A program made the translations under genes and the position numbers. A stretch of DNA of 16,889 nucleotides, from positions 1 to 16,889 of the forward strand of contig JAEOTW010000173.1 of NCBI GenBank assembly GCA_016839655.1, given 5' to 3'. Below the pieces are notes generated by a model that ran no database searches, was not told the DNA's origin, and saw nothing but the letters and a program-made list of their open reading frames with translations. Below, piece after piece: positions 6,459 to 13,395 of the stretch (position 1 is the stretch's first letter; each line of letters begins with the position of its first letter). The stretch comes from Promethearchaeota archaeon (lineage in GTDB: Archaea > Asgardarchaeota > Lokiarchaeia > Sigynarchaeales > SOKP01).

Positions 6459-6507
6459 TTAATACTTTTTTTAAAAAAAATATAAAATAAAAACATAATA
6501 AAAGAGG
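6459..6507 (+). promoter_or_regulatory. Terminator/promoter junction and Shine-Dalgarno before the DUF3795 gene
   Basis: Seven T (6466-6472) run directly into eight A and then TATAAAATAAAAAC. The T-run could stop the upstream transcript and the TATAAAA could start a new one. GAGG at 6504-6507 is the ribosome site for the ATG at 6513, or its neighbour at 6516. Confidence 0.35.
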
Positions 6508-6512
6508 AAATA

Positions 6513-6854
6513 ATGATGGAAAAAATAATTGCCTATTGCGGAATTAATTGTTCAGAATGTCCCGCGTATTTAGCCACTCAAAAAAATAATTTGAAGGAGC
6601 TTAAGAAAGTTGCTGAAGAATGGTCAAGTGAGAAGATGACATTCAAACCTGAAGATATTTATTGTGATGGTTGCAGTCGGGATGGAAGAATATTTAGCTG
6701 GTGTGGTGAATGTCCTATAAGAAGTTGTTGTCAAGAGAAAGGACATGAAAATTGTGCATATTGTGAAGATTATATCTGTGATAACTTGAAGATGACTTTC
6801 GATAGAACTCCTTCTGCCAAGGAGAGATTAGACGCAATTAGGGAAAATTTATAA
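6513..6854 (+). CDS. Cys-rich DUF3795 family protein
   Basis: A 113-residue protein with twelve cysteines. It opens with the family's hallmark CGINCSECPAYLAT (Cys9, 13, 16) and continues with CDGC (51, 54), CGECPIRSCC (64, 67, 72, 73), and CAYC...C (81, 84, 89). This matches DUF3795, common in anaerobic archaea and bacteria and of unknown function; the Cys pairs suggest zinc or Fe-S binding. The start could be Met1 or Met2. It lies between two flavoprotein genes with gaps of 54 and 31 bases, so it is likely part of the same redox unit. Confidence 0.88.
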   Translation: MMEKIIAYCGINCSECPAYLATQKNNLKELKKVAEEWSSEKMTFKPEDIYCDGCSRDGRIFSWCGECPIRSCCQEKGHENCAYCEDYICDNLKMTFDRTPSAKERLDAIRENL

Positions 6855-6885
6855 TATAGTAAAAAAATTTAAAGGTGGATATAAA

Positions 6886-7356
6886 ATGGAATTAGAAGAA
6901 GCAAAAAAAGATTGTTTAGAATTAATAACGACCTCTAAAGCAGCATATCTAACGACCGTTGATTCTGAAGGGTATCCTATAACAAGAGCTATGTTCAATT
7001 TAAGAAATAAGGAGCAATTTCCTGAATTCTCAGAGATCTATAAGGGATTAGATAACGAATTCGAGATATATATCTCTACAAATACTTCGTCATCCAAAAT
7101 TGATCATATCAAGAAGAATCCAAAAATTTCTGTGTATTATTGTGATCCTGAAGATTTTAAAGGAGTTATGTTTGGAGGGGAAGCAGAACTTATTGAGGAT
7201 ATGAAAGTGAAGCAAAAATTTTGGTTAGATTGGTGGACACGATATTATTCAAAAGGTTTAGAGGATCCAGATTATATTTTGCTCCGCTTAAACCCAAAAA
7301 CAGCGCAGTTTTATTTCAGATCGCAAAAGATCGAATTTACGCCAGATAAAGAATAG
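6886..7356 (+). CDS. Pyridoxamine 5'-phosphate oxidase-like FMN split-barrel protein, copy 1
   Basis: 156 residues with the split-barrel pattern: AAYLTTVDSEGYPITRAMFNLR (first strands, residues 19-40), YISTNTSSSKIDHIKKNPKISVYYCDPEDFKGVMFGGEAELIED (the strand-helix-strand block around the FMN phosphate site), and a C-terminal LRLNPKTAQFYF. Members of this general-stress-protein-26-like branch bind FMN or related cofactors and are mostly of unknown reaction. GGTGG about 8 bases before the ATG is its ribosome site. Its neighbour 41 bases on is a clear paralogue, so the pair arose by tandem duplication and may form a heterodimer, since the family is dimeric. Confidence 0.85.
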   Translation: MELEEAKKDCLELITTSKAAYLTTVDSEGYPITRAMFNLRNKEQFPEFSEIYKGLDNEFEIYISTNTSSSKIDHIKKNPKISVYYCDPEDFKGVMFGGEAELIEDMKVKQKFWLDWWTRYYSKGLEDPDYILLRLNPKTAQFYFRSQKIEFTPDKE

Positions 7357-7397
7357 ATTATAAAATTAAAACTAAATTTAATAGAGTTGTATGATGT

Positions 7398-7868
7398 ATG
7401 GATCTAAGCGAAGTGAAAAAGTTAATTGAAGACTTAATGGAAATTTCTCTTTTGGTTTATCTATCAACAATCGACTCTCATGGATTTCCTATTACAAGAG
7501 CATTATTTAACACAAGATGTAGAAAACGATACCCTGAATTCTCTGAATTTTTCGATAATTTGCAAGATAAATATGTAATGTATTTTTCAACCAATACATC
7601 ATCCTCCAAAGTCGAACAGATTAGGAAAAATCCTAAAATATCGGTCTATATCTGTGACCCCGAAAATTTTAAGGGAGTCATGTTTGGAGGTGATGTGGAA
7701 ATACTTGATGATATGGATATAAAACGGCAATTTTGGCTTGAAAGATCTGTAAGGTATTATCCAAAAGGAGTAGAAGATCCTGATTATTCTATAGTCCAGT
7801 TTAAACCTAGAAATGCAATTTTTTATTACAAATTACAACAATTTAAGTTTGAACTGGAGGAAAGCTAG
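7398..7868 (+). CDS. Pyridoxamine 5'-phosphate oxidase-like FMN split-barrel protein, copy 2
   Basis: Also exactly 156 residues and collinear with copy 1 throughout: LVYLSTIDSHGFPITRALFNTR, FSTNTSSSKVEQIRKNPKISVY, CDPENFKGVMFGG, and a closing FKPRNAIFYY. The FMN-site block is the most conserved part between the copies; the C-terminal ends differ most. Of the three nearby ATGs (7391, 7394, 7398) only 7398 is in frame, and no strong Shine-Dalgarno precedes it. Its TAG stop is followed at once by the ATG of the MarR gene, so the two are translated from one message. Confidence 0.85.
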   Translation: MDLSEVKKLIEDLMEISLLVYLSTIDSHGFPITRALFNTRCRKRYPEFSEFFDNLQDKYVMYFSTNTSSSKVEQIRKNPKISVYICDPENFKGVMFGGDVEILDDMDIKRQFWLERSVRYYPKGVEDPDYSIVQFKPRNAIFYYKLQQFKFELEES

Positions 7869-8318
7869 ATGGAAAAGCTAAGAGAAGGTGGATTTTTAAT
7901 TACCAAGATTCGCCAGCTTATGCTACGAGTTTTTGATAAATTATTAGATGATAATCAGATAAATGAAATTACTGTTGCCCAAGGTAGGGTAATGTTTCCA
8001 CTTTGGCAAAAGGATAACATCCCCTTCCAAACTCTTAAAAAAAAGACAATGTTAAGCAAAGCAACTTTATCATATATGTTAGACAAGCTTGAAGACGCTG
8101 GACATATTGAGCGCATACGATCTGATGAAGATAAGCGAATAATCTATATTAAATTAACAAAAAAAAATAAAGAGTTACAAGATAAATTTGTCCAAGTATC
8201 AAAAGAAATGACGGATTTGTATTATAAAGGATTTTCAGAACCAGAAATTGATGAGTTAGAAAGTTATTTAAGACGGATTTTAGAAAATCTTAAAAGATAT
8301 AAAGAAAAAAATAAGTAA
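7869..8318 (+). CDS. MarR family transcription regulator
   Basis: 149 residues with a classic MarR winged helix. A dimerisation helix covers residues 1-28. The helix-turn-helix is FQTLKKKTMLSKATLSYMLDKLEDAGHIERI (residues 53-83), and the wing SDEDKRIIYIKLT has the family's Asp-Arg pair. C-terminal helices complete the dimer. The start codon abuts the stop of the second split-barrel gene, and GGAGG at 7856-7860 inside that gene is its ribosome site. MarR proteins usually repress their own operon and release DNA on binding phenolic or oxidised ligands, so control of the flavin/DUF3795/PPOX cluster is the natural guess. I saw no clear operator palindrome before 5680 or 6513. Confidence 0.92.
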   Translation: MEKLREGGFLITKIRQLMLRVFDKLLDDNQINEITVAQGRVMFPLWQKDNIPFQTLKKKTMLSKATLSYMLDKLEDAGHIERIRSDEDKRIIYIKLTKKNKELQDKFVQVSKEMTDLYYKGFSEPEIDELESYLRRILENLKRYKEKNK

Positions 8319-8339
8319 TAAAATTAAATTATTAAATTC

Positions 8340-8346
8340 TTTTTTT
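8340..8346 (+). terminator. Oligo-T terminator after the MarR gene
   Basis: Seven T lie 22 bases after the MarR stop and overlap the stop codon of the convergent carbonic anhydrase gene. Confidence 0.4.
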
Positions 8347-9232
8347 ACCTTTTTACAGTTTTCTTAATTTTTGACTTAAATACATTTATTTTCGGAATGT
8401 AAATTTTGGGTACTGGAATCTTTGGCATTTTTATTTGAAAATCAACTTTTTTATTTTCGACAGTTGTTTGAAGTTCATCATTTCTAATAGGTGCTTTATC
8501 TGGGGCTTCTATTTCTTGAAAATTCATTTCATTAACTTGAGGTTCGTCAATTATTTCTTTCGGTGTTTGATTAATAATATTCTCATTACTATTTGATTTG
8601 AGAAATTTAGAAAGTTGTTGATTTTTTTCAAATAATAATCCTTTATAAATCTTAAAATGATTTTCTTTAATTAATAAATCTCTAAAATCCTCTTGTCTAA
8701 AAATCCAACCAGTTTGAATATCATATAACATTCCAATGATTTCCACATCAGGAAATAAGGCTTTAATTTCTTGCAGATTATTAATCTGCTGTATTATATT
8801 ACGTATTTCATTATCAAAAGGTTTAAAAAAATCAGATAATTTTGAAAGAAGATTCGAATAATTTATTGATAATCGTTTAAGAAATTTATTAGGAAGTTTC
8901 TGTCTTAGCTCATTTATATTTATCCTCGTCATCCCACATTCTAGATGACCTAAGATGATAATATATTTGATTTTATATTTGTAAATGCTAATTAAAATAG
9001 ACCTCATCGCATCTAGAGTGTATATATTTCCAGCATTTCTTAAGATGAATACATCTCCAGGATTTAATTGGAATATTTGATGGACATCTATTCTTGGATC
9101 CATGCAAGTAAGAAATAGTATAGGATATCTTGGAATTTTTTGATCAAATGAATTTACATCCGGATTTTGAATAATTTTTCTCTGAAACTGGAAATTTCCT
9201 TCATTCAACAATTTTTCGATATCTTTTAACAT
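8345..9232 (-). CDS. Beta-carbonic anhydrase with a long basic C-terminal tail
   Basis: Residues 1-190 form a beta-class carbonic anhydrase, which interconverts CO2 and bicarbonate on zinc. LTCMDPRID holds the first zinc ligand Cys43 and the Asp45/Arg47 dyad, and GHLECG gives His96 and Cys99. RNAGN (65-69) is the conserved loop. All catalytic residues are present, so it should be active. About 105 further residues are not part of the family: a polar linker, then from about 260 a strand-like tail with alternating Lys and hydrophobic residues, KMPKIPVPKIYIPKINVFK, ending in KKTVKR. No signal peptide is seen, so it is cytoplasmic. AAGGAGAG before the ATG is the ribosome site. It lies downstream of the flotillin gene but behind a T10 run. 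Confidence 0.88.
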   Translation of the reverse strand: MLKDIEKLLNEGNFQFQRKIIQNPDVNSFDQKIPRYPILFLTCMDPRIDVHQIFQLNPGDVFILRNAGNIYTLDAMRSILISIYKYKIKYIIILGHLECGMTRININELRQKLPNKFLKRLSINYSNLLSKLSDFFKPFDNEIRNIIQQINNLQEIKALFPDVEIIGMLYDIQTGWIFRQEDFRDLLIKENHFKIYKGLLFEKNQQLSKFLKSNSNENIINQTPKEIIDEPQVNEMNFQEIEAPDKAPIRNDELQTTVENKKVDFQIKMPKIPVPKIYIPKINVFKSKIKKTVKR

Positions 9233-9285
9233 TTAACATCTCTCCTTCTATATTTTCAATTTGGATAACTCAAATCTATATTGAT

Positions 9286-9295
9286 AAAAAAAAAA
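9286..9295 (-). terminator. Oligo-T terminator between the flotillin-like and carbonic anhydrase genes
   Basis: Ten A on the plus strand (T10 on the minus strand) lie seven bases after the flotillin stop. This suggests at least partial termination before the carbonic anhydrase gene. Confidence 0.4.
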
Positions 9296-9301
9296 TTGAA
9301 A

Positions 9302-10471
9302 TTATTTTTTAACTAAAATTTCCTTTACTTTTTTAGCTCCTCCATTGTTAAAAAAATCCTTGATTTTATCAGAATATTCAGGTAGTAATTGTAAGAATGG
9401 CATTATTGCTTTTGAGAGCGAACCGAATGCTTCATTTCCATCGCCCATGATAAACATTTTATCTGGACTTAGATGCTTAAAAATCTCTGGAAGTATATTA
9501 GTTAATTGAACCGCTAAGAATCTTTCGTCAGCGCTACCCATTGCTTCTACTTGTTTCCTAAAACCTTCAGCTTGAGCAAGCATTTGTTGTTTAATATTCT
9601 CAGCTTCACCTTCAGCTTGAGCAATTAATTTCCGTTTTATTTGTTGAGCCTCAGCATCTACTTCAATAATTTTTTTCTGTCTATCGCCGTCTGCTTCAAT
9701 TTTCTTACGTTCTCTCTCTTGTTCTGCTATAGCAATTTCTTTATCTTTTCTTCGTAGCTCTATTTCACGTTCTACGAATTGTTCTTGCGTACCAACCTCA
9801 TTCATCACTTCTAATTCTCTTATTTTTGATTCCCTTTCAGCATCCGCTTTAGCAATTCTAGCTTTTCTAAATTCTTCTGCTTGTTTAGTCGCTTCCATAT
9901 TTTTCTTTAACTCTGGTTCTACAATAATTACTTCTATAATTTCTAAAGACTCAATAACAATTCCCCAATCGGCCGTCAATTCATGTAAATCTTTCTCAAT
10001 ATGATCAATTATCTCTCTCCTTTCTCGAATAATCTTTTCCAATGGCATATTGGCACAAGTTGTTCGAATAATTGCTTCTGCGGCGCCCTTTAATATTTTT
10101 TCAACATAGTTTTCATCCCTCATATTCCACGAAACCGCACTAAATGCTTTTTCTGGATCAATAACTTTCCAAATCAATAGCCCTTCAATTTCAATGTTTT
10201 GGTACTCACTTGATACTACTTGTTCATGTGCTTCTACTAATGTTTGAATACTTGTAGTTGGGATAACGATGTATTCATCTATTAAAGGAAGTAAGAATAA
10301 GCTCCCTCCTAATCCTGCGTGTTTGACTTTACCATTTCTTAAATGAATCACAAATTGGTTTGTTTTAAATTTTCTATATCGAGCAGCAAGAAATATGACA
10401 AATAGGAAAATTATAATTCCTATAGTAACTCCAAGTCCTACAAACCAAGGATTTATTTGTTGAAATATCAC
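9302..10471 (-). CDS. Flotillin-like SPFH/band 7 membrane scaffold protein
   Basis: 389 residues, starting with GTG and preceded by AGGAGGT 13 bases upstream. A single membrane helix (about 9-30) is followed by an SPFH domain (about 35-205, with RNGKVKHAGLGGSLFLLPLIDEY and a GLLIWKVIDPEKAF strand). A long Ala/Glu/Lys/Arg coiled coil follows (about 195-305, with the flotillin-type EAEAE-like repeats AKADAERESKIRELE and AQAEGEAENIK). The tail ALGSADERFLA-like (EAMGSADERFLA) precedes a C-terminal helix. Flotillins assemble into membrane microdomain scaffolds. In bacteria they are paired with an NfeD-family protein, and here an NfeD-like gene lies two genes upstream, which supports the assignment. 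Confidence 0.92.
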   Translation of the reverse strand: MIFQQINPWFVGLGVTIGIIIFLFVIFLAARYRKFKTNQFVIHLRNGKVKHAGLGGSLFLLPLIDEYIVIPTTSIQTLVEAHEQVVSSEYQNIEIEGLLIWKVIDPEKAFSAVSWNMRDENYVEKILKGAAEAIIRTTCANMPLEKIIRERREIIDHIEKDLHELTADWGIVIESLEIIEVIIVEPELKKNMEATKQAEEFRKARIAKADAERESKIRELEVMNEVGTQEQFVEREIELRRKDKEIAIAEQERERKKIEADGDRQKKIIEVDAEAQQIKRKLIAQAEGEAENIKQQMLAQAEGFRKQVEAMGSADERFLAVQLTNILPEIFKHLSPDKMFIMGDGNEAFGSLSKAIMPFLQLLPEYSDKIKDFFNNGGAKKVKEILVKK

Positions 10472-10574
10472 TTTTTTTCTCTAAACCTCCTTTTTTATTT
10501 TTAATAAAAATTTTTTACTCGAATTTTTAGTAGATTTTTCAAATGAAATAAAAAAATTTAAGTAAATCTTACAA

Positions 10575-10808
10575 TTAGCCTCCTATATTTTGTGTAAATA
10601 TAACTATAAGGACAGGAAACAACATAATCATAAGTGTGATTGAAAGGCATACTAAGAAAACAATCATTAATCTATATTTACGCTGTAATCTTCCTAAGAA
10701 TCTTCTTTGATCTTGTTTAATATCTTCTTTTTCTAATTCCGAAGTGTCTTCTTCTTCTAACTCATTAAAGACAATGTCCTTTTCAATGATTTCTTCTTTT
10801 ATACTCAT
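10575..10808 (-). CDS. Small tail-anchored acidic membrane protein
   Basis: 77 residues: a Glu-rich soluble half (NELEEEDTSELEKEDI), a basic knot (RRFLGRLQRKYR, 36-47), and one C-terminal hydrophobic helix (48-72). The basic residues just before the helix predict a cytoplasmic N-terminus. No family is recognised. It lies 8 bases after the NfeD-like gene, and its ribosome site is inside that gene's end, so the two are surely co-translated. Likely an accessory subunit of the scaffold. Confidence 0.75.
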   Translation of the reverse strand: MSIKEEIIEKDIVFNELEEEDTSELEKEDIKQDQRRFLGRLQRKYRLMIVFLVCLSITLMIMLFPVLIVIFTQNIGG

Positions 10809-10816
10809 CTTAAATT

Positions 10817-11761
10817 TTACCTCCTTCTTTTAATTGAATTTTTATTAATATCAACAAATAATACTTCATTTTTTACATCACATATATACACTTTATCACC
10901 TCTCTCAAATTCAGAAGCTTCAAAGACAGGTTTGACATGTAATCTTTCAAACCTCATAGGAGTTGAAGAAGGAATTTTGATTACCCCTCCTCTCCTATCA
11001 ACAGGTAATACAACCTCTCCTTGAATCCCAATTAAATTTTGAGTTGAAGAAATTCTGTAGAATCTGGATTTAGCGACAAGCTTCCAAGCAAAATTAATAA
11101 GTTTTGCAGTTAAATATGCAGCAGAAGGAGAAACGAAAATAATAATAAATCGGAAAATACCTTCAATCAGTTGGTATAACAATAATCCTGATATACCAAA
11201 AATTAAAAAGGCAGAAGAAAATAGAAGCATAATTGGAGCAGGAGTGATTGTACTCATTAGATCTGTATCAATTTCAGCTTCTGCGTCAATATCAACTTCT
11301 GAATCCACATCAACTCCTGCATCCAACTCAAGCTCAATATCGACCTCTCCTGCATCTAGTTCGATTTCTGCCCCTATATCGTAATCAACATCGACATCTG
11401 CATCTACATCGATATCAACGTCCACGTCTGCATCTACATCAATATCAACATCTATATCCACATCCGCATCAACGTCGACATCAACATCTGTATCTATATC
11501 AACATCAACTTCGGCATCTAATTCACCAGCCCCTGTGATATTTGACTCCATTTGTGCCAAAAATGTTGATATTATTGATAAGATTATTCCGCCAATGAAT
11601 AAACCAAAACAAATACTAAAGAATATATCATAAAACTGATTGTAAGAGAAACCTATAAAAGATAATATGGTTCCAATGAAAATGATTAACAATATGGCTA
11701 TATTATCCTTCTTTTTCCATCTAATCTTATAGAACTTATTTATCGCCCTAATTTGACTCAT
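10817..11761 (-). CDS. NfeD/YuaF-like membrane protein with a long Asp-Val/Ile repeat
   Basis: 314 residues. A basic N-terminus (KIRWKKKDN) leads into two membrane helices (about 21-38 and 44-68). Residues 82-167 are a low-complexity acidic repeat in which every second residue is Asp (units VD, ID, AD), fading to Glu/Asp-Ala mixtures after 130. Two more hydrophobic helices follow (about 174-197 and 201-220). The last 75 residues (LIGIQGEVVLPVDRRGGVIKI...FERGDKVYICDVKNEVLFVD) form an OB-like barrel of the NfeD/YuaF C-terminal type. By positive-inside reasoning both the repeat and the OB domain face the cytoplasm. NfeD proteins partner flotillins. The acidic repeat is not usual in the family and could bind divalent cations or a basic partner. 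Confidence 0.8.
   Translation of the reverse strand: MSQIRAINKFYKIRWKKKDNIAILLIIFIGTILSFIGFSYNQFYDIFFSICFGLFIGGIILSIISTFLAQMESNITGAGELDAEVDVDIDTDVDVDVDADVDIDVDIDVDADVDVDIDVDADVDVDYDIGAEIELDAGEVDIELELDAGVDVDSEVDIDAEAEIDTDLMSTITPAPIMLLFSSAFLIFGISGLLLYQLIEGIFRFIIIFVSPSAAYLTAKLINFAWKLVAKSRFYRISSTQNLIGIQGEVVLPVDRRGGVIKIPSSTPMRFERLHVKPVFEASEFERGDKVYICDVKNEVLFVDINKNSIKRRR
10819..10825 (-). promoter_or_regulatory. Shine-Dalgarno embedded in the last codons of the NfeD-like gene
   Basis: The closing Arg-Arg-stop codons AGG AGG TAA contain a full AGGAGGT, nine to ten bases before the ATG at 10808. It fixes that start and couples the two genes. Confidence 0.7.
11390..11520 (-). repeat. Six-base Asp-codon repeat coding for the acidic tract
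   Basis: On the minus strand the DNA is a chain of (GTN/ATN/GCN)(GAT/GAC) units. Third positions vary freely (GTT, GTC, GTA, GTG; GAT and GAC), so the copies are old and kept by selection on the protein rather than fresh slippage. Confidence 0.75.
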
Positions 11762-11810
11762 GGTCGTTCTATTCCAACTTCCTTTTCTTTAATGAGATTT
11801 CTAAAAAAAT

Positions 11811-12287
11811 TTATAGTTTTGTGCCACAGATATGGCAAAAAACTGCATCTCTATCGATTTTTGAGCCACAAAATCTACAAAAATTTATGTCACTAGTTAC
11901 CGGTATTTCTCGTGTAATTTCCTTATTTACTTGAGGTTTTGTTTGTTGTTTTTGGATTGAATCACGGATAATATAAGGATTTTGTAGTGGAACATCTCTT
12001 TGAACTCGATAAGAATTAGGTTTAGCATTAATTTCTTTAGGTTTTTTATATGCCTGACTCATAGAAGATGCAATTGTGGCAATCACAACAATAATTATAA
12101 GGAAAACACCAAACCCACTAATTATAAACCATATAGGCATTACAAATCCATCGAAGCTATTGAAAAAGAAGAAAGCCAGAAATCCGAAAACTATTAACAG
12201 TATTACTGCTGCAAATACTCCTCCTCCAGTTCTATTTCTATACCCTCTATTACGCCTATTTGGTACAACAATTGGTACCCATGCCAA
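11811..12287 (-). CDS. Two-helix membrane protein with C-terminal zinc ribbon
   Basis: 158 residues starting with TTG, supported by AAAGGAG ten bases upstream and by the lack of an in-frame ATG nearby. A basic head (NRRNRGYRNR) is followed by two hydrophobic helices (about 25-45 and 50-73). A polar linker of about 60 residues then leads to a four-Cys zinc ribbon, FCRFCGSKIDRDAVFCHICGTKL. With both ends inside, the ribbon is cytoplasmic. It is the first gene of the minus-strand scaffold cluster, 49 bases before the NfeD-like gene. The head-helix-ribbon plan resembles the protein at 2597-3019, without close sequence similarity. Function unknown. Confidence 0.75.
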   Translation of the reverse strand: MAWVPIVVPNRRNRGYRNRTGGGVFAAVILLIVFGFLAFFFFNSFDGFVMPIWFIISGFGVFLIIIVVIATIASSMSQAYKKPKEINAKPNSYRVQRDVPLQNPYIIRDSIQKQQTKPQVNKEITREIPVTSDINFCRFCGSKIDRDAVFCHICGTKL

Positions 12288-12297
12288 TTTTTTTTTA

Positions 12298-12304
12298 CTC
12301 CTTT
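12298..12304 (-). promoter_or_regulatory. Shine-Dalgarno fixing the TTG start of the zinc-ribbon membrane gene
   Basis: AAAGGAG on the minus strand, ten bases before TTG at 12287. The nearby ATG (in GCATGGG) is in another frame. Confidence 0.6.
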
Positions 12305-12576
12305 ATATATTTATATATTTATTTTTATTTTTTTTCAATATCCAATATTTCTTTATATATCCATATATTTAAATGTTATGTTTCTTTAAATAACAAAGAG
12401 ATTTAGCTTTAAAATCTTTAAATTCAAATATAGTGATATATATAGAAATATATATTGTTTTAACAGAAAAACAGAAGAAATAAGTACTTCCTTATATATA
12501 AATATATACATAAAATAAAATTTTTTATAGAGCTCTCATTTCCTTTAAATATTAGAGCTAAAATATATAAATATAA
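12305..12576. repeat. Five ATATAT-N2-ATATAT dyads in the divergent control region
   Basis: Exact 14-base copies lie at 12305-12318 (centre TT), 12355-12368 (CC) and 12494-12507 (AA). Copies with one mismatch lie at 12440-12453 and 12563-12576 (both AA). The first touches the ribosome site of the minus-strand gene and the last is about 60 bases before the plus-strand regulator. Some such matches are expected in DNA this AT-rich, and they may double as TATA boxes. The rest of the 350-base gap holds nothing gene-like. Confidence 0.45.
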
Positions 12577-12621
12577 GAATATATATTAAAATTGAGACTT
12601 TATAAAGAAGTAATCAAGAAT

Positions 12622-12628
12622 AAAGGAG
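12622..12628 (+). promoter_or_regulatory. Shine-Dalgarno favouring the second ATG (12638)
   Basis: AAAGGAG touches the ATG at 12629, which is too close, but is nine bases from the in-frame ATG at 12638. The latter is therefore the likelier start. Confidence 0.65.
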
Positions 12629-12637
12629 ATGGTTCAA

Positions 12638-13378
12638 ATGGTTAAAACTAGCGACAAAATAACTCATGCTCAAAATAACGATATAAAAGAGCATGAACTT
12701 AAAGATAAACCTGTATATATTAAAGTAAGTGATGAAACTCGAAGTATTATTGATAAATATAAGGAAAAAGGCACAACGATTTCTGATTTAGTTAAAAATG
12801 CTGTAAAATGCTTTGATGATTTCAATTCAATTTCACCTGAAATGCATGGAATCATTGAAAAATATAAAGAAGAGGGGGAACCAAATATTAAATTCATAGA
12901 ACGAGCTCTCAAATATTATGGAAACCAAAAAGCTCTGGATAGAGATTTATGGATGAAGGCAAGAGACGAAATGAAAATGTGCCTTATTGGGAAAACAACC
13001 TTTAATCAACTCATACATGCGGCAGAGATGCCTGAAGAAGCTCTGGATAAGCCTTGGCGTAAAAACGTAGCATTTGACCTTATATTGTGGTACACAGGAA
13101 AACCCCTCAAGAGTCTTACAGTTGAAGAAATAATAAATACTATCGCTAAAATATGGACAGTAGCGAACTACTTCTATGCAATTGATATTCATAAACAAGA
13201 TGACGAGTTTCATGTTCTCTTCAAACACAGACAGAATAGAAGGTATTCAGAATATTGGTTAGGGTATTTCACGACATTATTTAATTCTGAAGATTTAGCT
13301 TTTAAGTGTTCTGTTGAAGGTATGACGTTTGAAGAGTCTATATCATTGATCATAAAAGTAGGATATAAAAAAGAATAG
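12638..13378 (+). CDS. Two-copy ribbon-helix-helix-like regulator with unknown C-terminal domain
   Basis: About 246 residues from the preferred ATG. An N-terminal pair of related units, VYIKVSDETRSIIDKYKEKG-TTISDLVKNAVKCF and ISPEMHGIIEKYKEEGEPNIKFIERALKYY, has the strand-helix-helix spacing of ribbon-helix-helix DNA-binding proteins. Two in one chain would make an internal dimer; the second unit lacks a clear strand. The C-terminal 150 residues are helical then strand-rich (YAIDIHKQDDEFHVLFKHRQNRRYSEYWLGYFTTLF, closing VEGMTFEESISLIIKV) and look like a sensor or oligomerisation domain that I do not recognise. It diverges from the scaffold cluster across repeated AT dyads, so self-control and control of that cluster is a reasonable guess. 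An upstream ATG at 12629 would add three residues. Confidence 0.6.
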   Translation: MVKTSDKITHAQNNDIKEHELKDKPVYIKVSDETRSIIDKYKEKGTTISDLVKNAVKCFDDFNSISPEMHGIIEKYKEEGEPNIKFIERALKYYGNQKALDRDLWMKARDEMKMCLIGKTTFNQLIHAAEMPEEALDKPWRKNVAFDLILWYTGKPLKSLTVEEIINTIAKIWTVANYFYAIDIHKQDDEFHVLFKHRQNRRYSEYWLGYFTTLFNSEDLAFKCSVEGMTFEESISLIIKVGYKKE

Positions 13379-13395
13379 TCCATCAGATTTTGCTT

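Noticed and set aside
11248..11538. Plus-strand frame rich in His/Leu/Gln repeats
   Set aside because: It is the antisense shadow of the Asp-Val repeat in the NfeD-like gene, has no ribosome site and shows repeat-forced composition.
12000..12372. Two overlapping plus-strand frames over the zinc-ribbon membrane gene
   Set aside because: They lie opposite a well-supported gene with zinc-ribbon Cys pairs and a ribosome site, and have no protein-like pattern of their own.
12305..12576. CRISPR array or origin iterons in the AT repeat region
   Set aside because: Units are only 14 bases, unequally spaced, with no unique spacers and no cas or replication genes nearby.
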